Positions 50,439 to 59,171 of a stretch of 64,000 bases of DNA are shown piece after piece. The translations under genes were made by a program, and so were the position numbers. The stretch's first letter is position 1; each line of letters begins with the position of its first letter. The notes beneath the pieces were generated by a model. That model ran no database searches, was not told the DNA's origin, and worked only from the letters and a program-made list of their open reading frames with translations. The stretch spans positions 2,814,001 to 2,878,000 of the forward strand of contig NZ_JASTLC010000001.1 of the NCBI RefSeq assembly GCF_030499575.1, given 5' to 3'. This stretch comes from Streptomyces sp. DG2A-72 (GTDB lineage: Bacteria; Actinomycetota; Actinomycetes; Streptomycetales; Streptomycetaceae).

Positions 50439-51422
50439 ATGATCGGGACGCTGTTCCGGAGCGAGGACGTGCCTGCGGAGGACAGGTTCGACCTCTGGCG
50501 AGAGCGCGTCGGCCGGACAGTCGCACCCGCCGACCTCACCAGTGACCACGCCGCCGACTACTGGGCGGAGCAGCGGCTGTTGCAGCTGGGACCGGTGACG
50601 GTGTGGCCGACCTCGTTCCTGCCGTCGCGGTTCCGCCGGAACGCGAGAATGGTGCGGCAGTCCGACCCCGAGCTGTACCACCTGAGGCTGGTGCTCGGCG
50701 GAGGGCTGGCGGTCGACCACGACGGACGGTACGACACGTACGGCCCGGGCGACCTGTACCTGGCCGACAGCTCACGGCCTGGCGACGTGCGGGCGTACAG
50801 CGACGGCGAGCGCCGCGCCTGCACGGGCGTGGGCGTGGAGGTTCCCAAGGCACTGATGCATGTGCCGCCACACCGGGAGCTGTTGGGCAGACGACTGTCC
50901 GGGCGGGAGGGAATCGGCGCTCTGCTGACGGACTTCCTCACCGGCCTGGACCGGCAGGCGGACACCCTGCGGCCGTCCGACGCACCGCGCCTGGGAACCG
51001 TCCTCGTCAACCTGCTGTCGGCCTGGATCGCCCAGGTGCTGGAGGCGGAGGGCGCCCTGCCGCCGGAGACCCGGCAGGGCGCCCTGATCACTCGCATTCA
51101 CGCGTTCATCCAGCAGAACCTGCACGACCCGAATCTGGCACCGCCCGTCATCGCCGCCGCGCACCACATCTCGCTCAGCTACCTGCATCGCCTGTTCCAG
51201 GAAGCGGCGCAGGGCGAAACCGTCGCGGCCTGCGTCCGCCGCCGCCGACTGGAGGGCGCCCGCGGCGACTTGGCCGACCCGGCCCAGCGCACCACGCCGA
51301 TCCACACGATCGCCACCCGCTGGGGTCTGCCGCGCGCCTCCGACTTCACCCGCGCCTTCCGCGCCGCGTACGGGATGTCACCCAAGGAGTACCGGCTCCA
51401 GGCGCTCGCCGTGCGGGAGTAG
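50439..51422 (+). CDS. AraC-family transcriptional regulator
   Basis: A 327-residue regulator with an AraC_binding_2 N-terminal domain (LFRSEDVPAEDRFDLWRERV; YHLRLVLGGGLAVDHDGRYD; GPGDLYLADSSRPGDV) and a C-terminal HTH (PVIAAAHHISLSYLHRLFQE; TIATRWGLPRASDFTRAFRA; YGMSPKEYRLQA). Domain order and length are those of the FeaR/TfdR-like actinobacterial group. It stands alone; the secreted lectin/sialidase pair downstream is a possible target. Confidence 0.93.
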   Translation: MIGTLFRSEDVPAEDRFDLWRERVGRTVAPADLTSDHAADYWAEQRLLQLGPVTVWPTSFLPSRFRRNARMVRQSDPELYHLRLVLGGGLAVDHDGRYDTYGPGDLYLADSSRPGDVRAYSDGERRACTGVGVEVPKALMHVPPHRELLGRRLSGREGIGALLTDFLTGLDRQADTLRPSDAPRLGTVLVNLLSAWIAQVLEAEGALPPETRQGALITRIHAFIQQNLHDPNLAPPVIAAAHHISLSYLHRLFQEAAQGETVAACVRRRRLEGARGDLADPAQRTTPIHTIATRWGLPRASDFTRAFRAAYGMSPKEYRLQALAVRE

Positions 51423-51552
51423 ATCCACCGCCAAGTCTCAGTGGACTCACAGCTAACGACTTCCCCAGGAACTGCATCGCATTCTGATCAAGTCGCTGCG
51501 GGACCGTCCGACGGTGAAGACAACGATGGAAACAGAGAGGTTGCTCGATGTC

Positions 51553-52485
51553 ATGCATATGAAAAACCTGCCCCGCGTCTTCGCGGCCGCCCTCATGGCG
51601 CTGTGCGCAGTCGCCGCCACCCTGGTGTACACACTCGCCTCGTCCACACCGGCGAACGCGGAGGACGACTGGAGAAACCTCCGCAACCTCAACGCGGGAA
51701 GATGCCTGGTCGTCCCGACCTCCAGCACGGCGAACGGCACCGGCCTGGTCCAGTGGACCTGTACTGAGGACTTCGACCAGGACTGGACGTTCACCAAGGT
51801 GGCGGGCGGCAACGGGGACCGCTACCTCGTCCGCAACCGCAACAGCGGCCAGTGTCTCGCCATGCCCAACTCCAGCCTGGCCGACGGGACACAGGCCGTT
51901 CAGTGGCCCTGCAACGCCGCGGGCAACGAGCAGGTCTGGGTCCACGACAGCTGGAACCGGTTGCGGAACCTGAACAGCGACAAGTGTCTGGCGGTCCCCA
52001 ACTCCACCACCGCCAACGGCGCCGCGATCGTCCAGTGGACCTGCTCGACGAACCTGGACCAGCGCTGGGTGTGGTCCGAGGACACCTCGACCTACGCCCG
52101 TCTCTACAACTTCGGCACCGGCCAGTGCCTGGCCAACCCCGGCTCCAGCTACGACAACGGCATCGCGATGATCCAGTGGTCGTGCAGCAACAGCGACAGC
52201 AACTACTGGGCGCTCCAATCGGTGTCCGGCGGCTTCCGGGTCGTCAACAAGGCGAACGGCAAGTGCCTGGCCCTCGCGGGCGCGAGTACGCAGAACGGCG
52301 CCAAGGTCATCCAGTGGCCGTGCGGCGGCGGCGACGAGCAGGTCTGGGTCCGCATCAGCCTGGACCGGTTCCAGAACAAGAACAGCGGGCTGTGCCTCGC
52401 GATCCCCAGCTCCAGTCAGACCCCGGGAACGGAGGCCATTCAGTGGACCTGCTCGACAAGCGGGAGTCAGCAGTGGATGTGGTGA
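51553..52485 (+). CDS. Secreted ricin-type lectin-domain protein
   Basis: A 310-residue exported protein made only of carbohydrate-binding repeats. A Sec signal (KNLPRVFAAALMALCAVAAT...STPANA) is followed by two ricin-B trefoils. At least six Q-x-W repeats are visible, each with the G-x-C-L start: RNLNAGRCLVVP...VQWTC, NRNSGQCLAMP...VQWPC, NLNSDKCLAVP...VQWTC, NFGTGQCLANP...IQWSC, KANGKCLALAG...IQWPC, NKNSGLCLAIP...IQWTC. The ATG at 51553 fits the signal peptide; earlier in-frame starts exist. It overlaps the sialidase-like gene by GTGA. Confidence 0.9.
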   Translation: MHMKNLPRVFAAALMALCAVAATLVYTLASSTPANAEDDWRNLRNLNAGRCLVVPTSSTANGTGLVQWTCTEDFDQDWTFTKVAGGNGDRYLVRNRNSGQCLAMPNSSLADGTQAVQWPCNAAGNEQVWVHDSWNRLRNLNSDKCLAVPNSTTANGAAIVQWTCSTNLDQRWVWSEDTSTYARLYNFGTGQCLANPGSSYDNGIAMIQWSCSNSDSNYWALQSVSGGFRVVNKANGKCLALAGASTQNGAKVIQWPCGGGDEQVWVRISLDRFQNKNSGLCLAIPSSSQTPGTEAIQWTCSTSGSQQWMW

Positions 52486-53687
52486 AGCTGGTGAAACGCA
52501 GACGGGCATGGCCCGCACTCCTGACCGCACTCGTCCTCACCGTCCTGTCCGGCCTGCTGCTGCCGGGGTCGGCCGCCGCCGAGGGCACGTCGTCCGAGTC
52601 GACGGTCTACGCGAACGTCGTCACCGGGGGCGACGGGACGCGCACCCCCGACATCGTCAGCACCAGCGCGAACAACGCGGTCGTCGCCTGGCGGGAGGGC
52701 CTCCGGCCCGGCAACGTCGACATGGGGTACATCCGGTACTCGTACACGACCGACGGCGGCGCCAACTGGAGCCGCCCCCAGATGCTGGCCCAGGAGACCA
52801 GCGCGTTCGCCTGGCACTACGTCATCCTCTACAAGGCGGGCAACGAGCTGTTCGCGTTCCTCGGGCGCACGCCGATCCGGGACACGGACAACGACGACAA
52901 GGACGACACCGCGGACGACGGGATCAACCACAACGGCCTGCCGATCAGCGACACCGTCGTAAAGCGCAGCACCGACGAGGGTCACTCCTGGCAGACCTAC
53001 CCCGCCACCTTCCCGGACATCCCCAACATGGTCTTCGCCGGACACCCGCTGAAGTGGACGAACCCCAGCAACCCGGACGACGTCAGGCACGTCATGCCGT
53101 ACTGGGCGAGCAAGCGGGAGAACGGAGTGCTGACCTCCACGGACATGAAGACCTGGTCGAAGGCAGGCTCGGTGATCAATGGAAACGACGACGCCGTCAA
53201 GGCCGGCGAAAACCAGATCGCCCTCTCCCAGTCCGGCACGGCCGGGAACGAACTGGTCATGGTCGCCCGCAGCGCCAACGACTACGCCATGAAGGCCACG
53301 AGCACCAACGGTGGCGCCAGCTGGTCGCCCTTCGTGCGGGACACCAGCCTGCCGAGCGCGGACACGTCCAAGGCCTACTTCACCAAGGACAGCAACGGGC
53401 AGTACCTGTACATCTACAACTACCCCGTTCGGAGCGCGAACCCACCGGACCCCGCCTACCGCGACGTCCTCTACTACAAGACCAAACGCCGCGATGGAAG
53501 CTGGAGCGCCCCCAAGTTCTTCGCCAACGGCACGGAGCCCGAGGTCGACTCTCCAGGCACCACAGGGGAGGGCTGGGACACATACGCGATGGCCGATGAG
53601 TACGCCCCGGGCAAGTTCTTCGTCGTCTGGGAGTACGACACCAGCCGCATCAAGGTGAACAGGCTCGACATCTCCGACGCACCCTGA
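52482..53687 (+). CDS. Secreted sialidase-like (BNR/Asp-box) protein
   Basis: A 401-residue exported beta-propeller. The signal peptide is RRRAWPALLTALVLTVLSGL...GSAAA. Four Asp-box-type repeats are seen: YTTDGGANWS, STDEGHSWQ, STNGGASWSP and RRDGSWSAP, the mark of sialidases and related glycosidases. The sialidase RIP motif is not obvious, so the exact sugar is uncertain. The GTG at 52482 overlaps the stop of the lectin gene, so both proteins are made together; the lectin likely targets the same glycan. A strong hairpin ends the operon. Confidence 0.85.
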   Translation: MKLVKRRRAWPALLTALVLTVLSGLLLPGSAAAEGTSSESTVYANVVTGGDGTRTPDIVSTSANNAVVAWREGLRPGNVDMGYIRYSYTTDGGANWSRPQMLAQETSAFAWHYVILYKAGNELFAFLGRTPIRDTDNDDKDDTADDGINHNGLPISDTVVKRSTDEGHSWQTYPATFPDIPNMVFAGHPLKWTNPSNPDDVRHVMPYWASKRENGVLTSTDMKTWSKAGSVINGNDDAVKAGENQIALSQSGTAGNELVMVARSANDYAMKATSTNGGASWSPFVRDTSLPSADTSKAYFTKDSNGQYLYIYNYPVRSANPPDPAYRDVLYYKTKRRDGSWSAPKFFANGTEPEVDSPGTTGEGWDTYAMADEYAPGKFFVVWEYDTSRIKVNRLDISDAP

Positions 53688-53701
53688 TCCACCCCGCCGT
53701 A

Positions 53702-53743
53702 CCGCCGTACCCCCTGTCGCCCGCCGACCAGGGGGTACGGCGG
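53702..53743 (+). terminator. Perfect 15-bp hairpin after the sialidase-like gene
   Basis: CCGCCGTACCCCCTG (53702-53716) pairs perfectly with CAGGGGGTACGGCGG (53729-53743) around a 12-base loop, 14 bases after the stop. Confidence 0.8.
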
Positions 53744-53786
53744 CGTGGGCCGCCCAGACGCACGTACGACCGGAAGGCCCCCGCCC

Positions 53787-54437
53787 ATGACCCCGGCCCC
53801 CAAGCCCGAGATCCTGGCCGCGTTCGAGGCGGCGAAGGGCTTCATGCCCACGGGTGAGGGCCTGGCCCTGTACGCGGCGGCGCTGGAGGCCGGGCGGCTC
53901 GGACTACCGATCCTCGAGGTCGGCACATACTGCGGGCGCTCCACCATCCTCCTCGCCGACGCGGCCCGCGAGGCGGGAGTGACGGCGCTCACGGTCGACC
54001 ACCACCGCGGCAGCGAGGAGCAGCAGCCCGGCTGGGACTACCACGACCCGGAGACAGTCGACCCCGAACTCGGCCTGATGGACACGCTCCCGACGTTCCG
54101 CAGGACCCTGCACAGGGCCGGGCTGGAGGAGCACGTCGTCGCCCTGGTCGGCCGCTCCCCGCAGATCGCGCAGATCTGGAACTCCCCCCTCGGCCTCGTC
54201 TTCATCGACGGCGGCCACACCGACGAGCACGCGGGCGCCGACTACGAGGGCTGGGCCCCCCATGTGGCCGACGGCGGCCTGCTCCTCATCCACGACGTCT
54301 TCCCGAACCCGGCGGACGAGTTCACCGGCCAGGCCCCGTACCGCGTCTACCTCCGCGCTCTCGCGTCCGGCGCCTTCACCGAGGTCTCGGCGACCGAATC
54401 GCTGCGCGCGCTGCGGCGGACAGGAGCGGGAATCTGA
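53787..54437 (+). CDS. Class I SAM-dependent methyltransferase (copy 1, complete)
   Basis: A 216-residue protein of the CmcI/catechol-type methyltransferase_24 group: PILEVGTYCGRSTILLADAA (motif I), VTALTVDHHRGSEEQQPGWD, LGLVFIDGGHTDEHAGADYE (metal/SAM region) and GGLLLIHDVFPNPADEFTG. It transfers a methyl group from SAM to an unknown acceptor. A second, damaged copy of the same gene lies 800 bp downstream on the same strand with the VapBC module between them. Confidence 0.9.
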   Translation: MTPAPKPEILAAFEAAKGFMPTGEGLALYAAALEAGRLGLPILEVGTYCGRSTILLADAAREAGVTALTVDHHRGSEEQQPGWDYHDPETVDPELGLMDTLPTFRRTLHRAGLEEHVVALVGRSPQIAQIWNSPLGLVFIDGGHTDEHAGADYEGWAPHVADGGLLLIHDVFPNPADEFTGQAPYRVYLRALASGAFTEVSATESLRALRRTGAGI

Positions 54438-54462
54438 CGTCCCCTGCTGCCGAACAATGGGG

Positions 54463-54502
54463 TTGACTGCAAAATGACGACGCTGACTATAGAATGCAGT
54501 CA
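54463..54502 (+). promoter_or_regulatory. vapBC promoter with autoregulatory palindrome
   Basis: TGACTGCA (54464-54471) and TGCAGTCA (54495-54502) are perfect inverted repeats that enclose a promoter (-35 TTGACT at 54463, -10 GACTAT or TATAGA near 54485-54493) and touch the start codon. This is the usual operator layout for toxin-antitoxin autorepression. Confidence 0.7.
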
Positions 54503-54732
54503 TGACTGCGTTCACCGTGCGAGACGTCCCCGACGACATCGCCCGCACCATCAAGATCCGCGCCGCCGAGGCCGGCCAGTCCATACAGGGCTACCTCCTC
54601 GGCCTCATCGTGCGGGAGGCGTCGAAGCCCAGCCTCGCCGAGATGGCCGCCCGCGCCGAGCGCTACGCGAGCGACCAGGTCACCCATGACGACATCCTCG
54701 CCGCCTTGGACGAGGGACGGAGCGGCCGGTGA
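54502..54732 (+). CDS. vapB: FitA/VapB-type antitoxin (ribbon-helix-helix)
   Basis: A 76-residue antitoxin. The N-terminal ribbon-helix-helix reads MTAFTVRDVPDDIARTIKIR, AAEAGQSIQGYLLGLIVREA, typical of FitA-like DNA-binding antitoxins. The acidic C-terminal tail (THDDILAALDEGRSGR) should wrap the toxin active site. It overlaps the toxin gene by 4 bases (GTGA) and probably represses its own promoter through the palindrome that touches its start. Confidence 0.9.
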   Translation: MTAFTVRDVPDDIARTIKIRAAEAGQSIQGYLLGLIVREASKPSLAEMAARAERYASDQVTHDDILAALDEGRSGR

Positions 54733-55142
54733 TCGTCGTCGATGCCTCGGCGGTCACGGAGTTCCTCACCTCCAGCGGCATGCTCGCCCGGCGAGTGCGC
54801 GAGCGGATCGCGACCGAGGACGAGATCCACGCCCCGTACCTGATCGACACGGAGGTGGCCTCGTCGGTCATCGGCATGGGCACCAGGGGCGGCAAGCCGA
54901 AGCTCAGCAAGGGCGAGGTCGACCGCTACCTGAAGGAGTTCGCCGACCTGCCCCTCACCCGCCATCCGGCACTTCCCCTCACGGCCCGCGTACGCACGCT
55001 GGCCGCGAACCTGTCGGTGTATGACGCGACATATGTAGCGCTGGCCGAGGTTCTCGATCTCACCCTGGTGACCACCGATTCCCGTATCAGGCGAGGCATC
55101 GGGCGGATCGCCAAGTGCGACATCGTCGACTTCAACGCCTGA
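54729..55142 (+). CDS. vapC: VapC-type PIN-domain ribonuclease toxin
   Basis: A 137-residue PIN toxin. The four acidic positions are visible: Asp5 in IVVDASAVTEFL, Glu42 in YLIDTEVAS, Asp99 in SVYDATYVALAE and Asp117 in VTTDSRI. VapC toxins cut tRNA or rRNA when freed from antitoxin. GTG start inside the antitoxin stop. The module sits between two direct copies of a methyltransferase gene. Confidence 0.93.
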   Translation: MIVVDASAVTEFLTSSGMLARRVRERIATEDEIHAPYLIDTEVASSVIGMGTRGGKPKLSKGEVDRYLKEFADLPLTRHPALPLTARVRTLAANLSVYDATYVALAEVLDLTLVTTDSRIRRGIGRIAKCDIVDFNA

Positions 55143-55212
55143 CCGGACAGACCAAAGGTCCCGGAACCAGATCTGTTCAGGGTCCGCAGGGTGTGCGACC
55201 AGCGCAAGATTA

Positions 55213-55821
55213 CCCAAGCCCGAGATCCTGGCCGCGTTCGAGGCCGCGAAGGGGTTCATGCCCACGGGCGAGGGCCTCGCGCTCTACGCGGCTGCCATGG
55301 AAGTCGGCACGTACTGCGGCCGCTCCACGATCCTGCTCGCCGACGCGGCCCGCGAGGCCGGAGTGACGGCGCTCACGGTCGACCACCACCGCGGCAGCGA
55401 GGAGCAGCAGCCCGGCTGGGACTACCACGACCCGGAGACAGTCGACCCCGAACTCGGCCTGATGGACACGCTGCCCACCTTCCGCCGCACCCTTCACCGC
55501 GCCGGACTGGAGGAGCACGTCGTCGCCCTGGTCGGCCGCTCCCCGCAGATCGCGCAGATCTGGAACTCCCCCCTCGGCCTCGTCTTCATCGACGGCGGCC
55601 ACACCGACGAGCACGCGGGCGCCGACTACGAGGGCTGGGCCCCCCACGTGGCCGACGGCGGCCTGCTCCTCATCCACGACGTCTTCCCGAACCCGGCGGA
55701 CGAGTTCACCGGCCAGGCCCCGTACCGCGTCTACCTCCGCGCTCTCGCGTCCGGCGCCTTCACCGAGGTCTCGGCGACCGAATCGCTGCGCGCGCTGCGG
55801 CGGACAGGAGCAGGGATCTGA
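55213..55821 (+). pseudogene. Methyltransferase copy 2, truncated duplicate
   Basis: Nearly the whole of copy 1 is repeated from PKPEILAAFEAAKGF (55213) to the stop at 55821, in the same frame, with long stretches of identical DNA. The start codon and first four residues are missing: upstream sequence is unrelated and has no usable start; the first ATG is at 55258. Ten codons are deleted in frame just before motif I (copy 1 LEAGRLGLPILEVG, copy 2 MEVG), removing the strand that leads into the SAM motif. A patch near 55470-55505 differs between the copies, the rest being almost identical. Confidence 0.85.
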
Positions 55822-55864
55822 GGGCCCGGTTAGAGTCGGCAGACGTTCCTGCGGCGGCCGGTCG

Positions 55865-56416
55865 CTACCGGCGCGTGCCGCGGGCCTGGACGATCAGAGT
55901 GCCGATGTGGCCCGGCTTCGGGGCCTCGATCACCTCCGCCTTGGCCGTGGCGAACCCGGCCCGGGTCAACAGCCGCTCCCACACCGCGGGCCGGTAGCTG
56001 TACCGATAGGCGTACATAGCCTTCCCTGCAAAGCCGCCCTTGTACATGCCCTGCGGCCCGTAGGCGCCGGGGATCGCCGTCGGGTGGGAGAAGACGAACG
56101 TCCCGTCGGGCTCCAGCCGGGAGTGCACGAGAGGGAAGAGCCGACTCGGGTCGGTGAACCAGACCGCGCCGAAGATGCTGTAAATGGCGTCGTAGGTCTC
56201 GCTGCTGGCAGCCAGGTATTCGAGGACCTCAACCTGGTGGAAGACGGCCCCCGTTGCTGCCCACTTCTCGCTGGTCTTCTTCACCATGACCGGGGACAGG
56301 TCCACGCCATGCTCGGTGACGCCCTGCTCGGCCAGGTACGCGAGGGCGCGGCCAGTGCCACAGCCGAAGGTGTCCCACAGTTCGGTCTCGGCGGCGATGT
56401 CGTGCGGTATGGGCAC
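55865..56416 (-). pseudogene. Class I methyltransferase with internal in-frame deletion
   Basis: The 183-residue frame opens PIPHDIAAETELWDTFG and passes at once to CGTGRALAYLAEQGVTEHGV, DLSPVMVKKTSEKWAATGAV, SIFGAVWFTDPSRLFPLV and ends RPGHIGTLIV-like (KPGHIGTLIVQARGTRR). In the Streptomyces relatives I know, roughly 50 residues separate the WDTFG opening from the DLGCGTG motif I, so a block including the first half of motif I appears to be lost in frame. The gene may still be translated but is unlikely to bind SAM normally. GTG start at 56414-56416. Confidence 0.65.
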
Positions 56417-56496
56417 GGCGCGTTCCTTCGGCTTGTCGGGATGCGGGAGCCCCCGCCCTCGGGGAGATGTGAGGGCGGGGGCCGACTGTAGCGGGG

Positions 56497-56673
56497 TCAG
56501 TGGCTGTCGGGGACCTTGTCGTCGCACGGGGAACAGTCCGCGCCGTCGATGGCCCACAGCTCCTCGTCGATCGCCCAGCCCTGACTCTTCAGGAAGTCGC
56601 CTGTGCGCAGACACAGGCCGTCGCGGCGGCGCTCGATGAACGGAGCGTGGTGCTTGAATCGGCCGCCGTGCAT
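56497..56673 (-). CDS. Small hypothetical protein, 58 residues
   Basis: Reads MHGGRFKHHAPFIERRRDGL then CLRTGDFLKSQGWAIDEELW and AIDGADCSPCDDKVPDSH. It has three Cys residues, two as CSPC, with a His-rich start. Its ATG lies exactly where the XRE fragment breaks off, so it may be the fused C-terminus of another lost gene. No family recognised. Confidence 0.35.
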   Translation of the reverse strand: MHGGRFKHHAPFIERRRDGLCLRTGDFLKSQGWAIDEELWAIDGADCSPCDDKVPDSH

Positions 56674-56726
56674 TCACGCAGGCGCGCGCCGAGAGCCTCG
56701 CGGGCGGTCTGGAAGTCGGTGGTCAC
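56670..56726 (-). pseudogene. XRE-family regulator, first ~18 codons only
   Basis: From a GTG at 56724-56726 that overlaps the DUF6879 stop (GTGA), the frame reads VTTDFQTAREALGARLRE, the standard opening of Streptomyces XRE regulators, then turns into unrelated sequence. The helix-turn-helix is missing. Confidence 0.5.
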
Positions 56727-57462
56727 ACGGTGGAACGTACCCGCTCAGCGAATTCCACAGCAGGCACGGCGTGATGCCAGGCCGCATCCCGGGCCTGGCA
56801 GGCGGCGAGGACCTCGGCCGGGTTCTCGGTGACGTACACGCCGAGGGTGGTGTCGTCCTCGTCGAACGCGAACCAGGCCAGGATGCGTGAGTCGAACAGC
56901 CAGAAATCGAAGTCCGGCAGCCTGTGCTGCACGGCGTCGGCGCGGGTGAGGTCACGGATGTCCTCCCCGGCAGCGACGTTGCTGGGAGCGCGGGCGAGGA
57001 GGAACTGCTGTCCCTGCGTGGGTGGTTCGTCGATGAGCCGTACGCGCTCGAACCGCTTGCCCGCGGCAGTCTGCTCGGCGACGTTCGCGCGCCAGGCGTT
57101 GGCCGACTCGTTGGTCACGTCCTCCCCGGAGAGGAATCGTGACCACAGCGGTGAGCTGCGGTCGGAGGCATAGCCGCGGCGGGTCTCCAGCCGCCAAGCG
57201 GTGTGCCGGAACTCCTGGAACAGGTGCGTGATTGACGCGAACGGGTGGAGCTGGGGCGCCTCGGTACGGGGTGCGTAGCGAGTGAGCAGGTCGCGAGGAA
57301 CCCGTACGAAGGTCTCGGACGGCTTGACGTCGCGCAGCTGCACGAGTGGCTCGGGTCGGTCTCCCGTTCGCCTTGTACGAGGATCTCGTCTGTGCCATTG
57401 ACCTCGTACAGGGTGGGGCAGTCGCCGTCGTCGCTGGTCGTGCCAAGGAACCTGAGCGCCAT
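56723..57462 (-). pseudogene. DUF6879-type gene fused to an upstream small gene, frameshifted
   Basis: The ATG at 57460-57462 (after GGAGG) opens a conserved small protein, MALRFLGTTSDDGDCPTLYE, VNGTDEILVQGERETDP, then the frame is lost by one base near 57352; in the next frame it continues LVQLRDVKPSETFVRVPRDL and runs without stop into a DUF6879-like protein (FRHTAWRLETRRGYASDRSS; AAGEDIRDLTRADAVQHRL; DFWLFDSRILAWFAFDEDD). In relatives these are two separate genes followed by an XRE regulator. The DUF6879 part alone looks intact from about 57240. Confidence 0.6.
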
Positions 57463-57587
57463 GTCGCCTCCGCAGCGTGATGGTTGGAGGTTCCAGAATG
57501 CGCGTGCAGGGATGGCTGCGCCGGAGGATTGCGGCAAATTGCGCGCTCGCTTGGCTGCCAGACGATTGCGCGCAAGTGGCTGCGGTG

Positions 57588-57763
57588 TCACTGCCAGTCG
57601 TCGCCGAGCACCTCACGCCGCGCCACCTCAGCCCGCCGGTTGAGTGCGCTCGTCATCCGGAACAGCGCCATAGTCAGCGCGAGGAAGACGACGAGTTCCA
57701 CCCGAACCAGATCCGGAGCTTCTCGACACGTGCGGCCTTCTGGACCTCGCTGTAGCCCGTCAT
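57588..57763 (-). pseudogene. Small single-helix membrane protein, frameshifted
   Basis: The ATG at 57761-57763 reads MTGYSEVQKAARVEKLRIWF, then a frame change leads to VELVVFLALTMALFRMTSAL, NRRAEVARREVLGDDWQ and a stop at 57588. Together they form a ~58-residue protein with one membrane helix and a basic tail, as found in Streptomyces mobile-element operons. Confidence 0.4.
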
Positions 57764-58109
57764 GGTCCCCCTGGACACGTGTGTTGGAGAGGGCATCATG
57801 CGGGCTGATGTGCACGGCATGGAGGGCATGTGCCCGAGTTGTGATCCCAGGTGGGGTGATGCGGCTCGCTTCACGAGCAACCCCCGACCGCATAGGGGCG
57901 CCGGGCTACACCTTCGGGACTGACCACTCGGCGGGCGACGAGAGTTGACCCCGCCACCGCACGCAGAGCCCACCCCGTGGAGCCACCACCGGGACGGACC
58001 TTCACTCCTTGCACTCATACTGGTAACAGAATCCAGCTCACCTCTTCACACAACACCTACATCCGATAACGTCCCCCATCTCACGAAACACCGCACCAAG
58101 GGGGGGCAC
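57764..58109. other. Intergenic region without a recognisable gene
   Basis: No frame shows family sequence or a convincing start and ribosome site. The last ~100 bases, less GC-rich (ACTCATACTGGTAACAG, CATCCGATAACG), probably hold the promoter of the DUF4352-like gene. Confidence 0.5.
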
Positions 58110-58802
58110 ATGAGCCAGCAGTACCCGCAGGAACCCGGATACGGGCCTCCGCAACAGCCGGGATGGGGAACACCACAACAGCAGCCGACGCAGTGGGGCG
58201 CACCACACCAGCAGCAGCCCGGCTGGGGCGCGCCATCACCGCCGCCCCCGAAGAAGAACAGCACCGGCAAGATCGTCGGCATCGGATGCGCCGGCGTTGT
58301 CGCGCTGTTCGTCATCATCGGGATCTTCAGCGCCGCCCTCGGCGGCGGCTCCGACGACAGCAGCAGCAAGGGCAGTACGGCCAGCTCTGAGGCCACCACA
58401 GAGGACTCCGGCACCGGCGACGACAAGACGGCCGAAGCGGAACAGGAGGAGCCCACCGAGGAGGCGCCCCCGGAGTCGCCCGTGAAGGTCACCGCGAAGA
58501 AGACGGCGTTCACGAAGAGCATCCTCGCTGACGGCAGCAACTACACGAGCGTCCTCGTCACCATCGCCAACAACGGCGACGAGCAAGTTGACGTCAATCC
58601 GCTGTACTTCACCATCACCGACACCGACGGCACGAAGCACACCGCCGAGCTGGCAGCCGACGAGAACCAGATCGACACCGTGGACCTGGCCCCTGGCGAG
58701 AACGTGTCCGGCACCATCACGGGCAAGGGCAAGTTCACTGCGAAGTACGTGACGTACACCGATGGGCTGCTCGGCGACTCGCTACGCGCCGACGTGCCCT
58801 GA
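58110..58802 (+). CDS. DUF4352-like membrane-anchored protein
   Basis: A 230-residue protein: a Pro/Gln/Gly-rich cytoplasmic head (YGPPQQPGWGTPQQQPTQWG), one membrane helix (IVGIGCAGVVALFVIIGIFS), a Ser/Thr/Glu-rich linker and a C-terminal immunoglobulin-like domain (VKVTAKKTAFTKSI; YTSVLVTIANNGDEQVDVNP; TVDLAPGENVSGTI) of the DUF4352/telomeric-repeat-binding type common outside actinobacterial membranes. Intact amid decayed genes. The ATG follows AAGGGGGG. Confidence 0.8.
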   Translation: MSQQYPQEPGYGPPQQPGWGTPQQQPTQWGAPHQQQPGWGAPSPPPPKKNSTGKIVGIGCAGVVALFVIIGIFSAALGGGSDDSSSKGSTASSEATTEDSGTGDDKTAEAEQEEPTEEAPPESPVKVTAKKTAFTKSILADGSNYTSVLVTIANNGDEQVDVNPLYFTITDTDGTKHTAELAADENQIDTVDLAPGENVSGTITGKGKFTAKYVTYTDGLLGDSLRADVP

Positions 58803-58957
58803 CGGAGGATCTGGCCCCGCGTTGCACACTGACGGGCCTGGCTCGCGCGGGCCCTCATCGTGAAGGCCATCGACGCACTGCACTGATCCGGCTGACGTTT
58901 CGGTACTCCCGATGTCGACCGCGCAGTACTGTTTGCGCACTCAAGTCAGAGGGCTGA

Positions 58958-59171
58958 TGAGCAACGGAAGCTGCGGCGCGGTTGACGCTGGGTGTTCGTC
59001 GCGGCGCTCGTGCTGCTGTTCGTGAGCGTCGTGCGGGGCTGACCGGTCCTCGGGTGGCTGTGCGGCGCGGTACTGATCGGCGTCATGGTGACGAACGCCG
59101 CGCGCCGGCAGCGGGCACGCGACCGGCCGCCGTCGAGCGGGGAGCGGCCATGGCGGAGGAGTTCGGAGTAG
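58958..59171 (+). pseudogene. Two-helix membrane protein with two in-frame stops
   Basis: One frame reads EQRKLRRG-stop-RWVFVAALVLLFVSVVRG-stop-PVLGWLCGAVLIGVMVTNAA-RRQRARDRP. Both stops are TGA, explained by single C-to-T or G-to-A changes of CGA or TGG. Two membrane helices remain readable, the type of small protein seen in plasmid and integrative-element spread operons. Confidence 0.45.
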
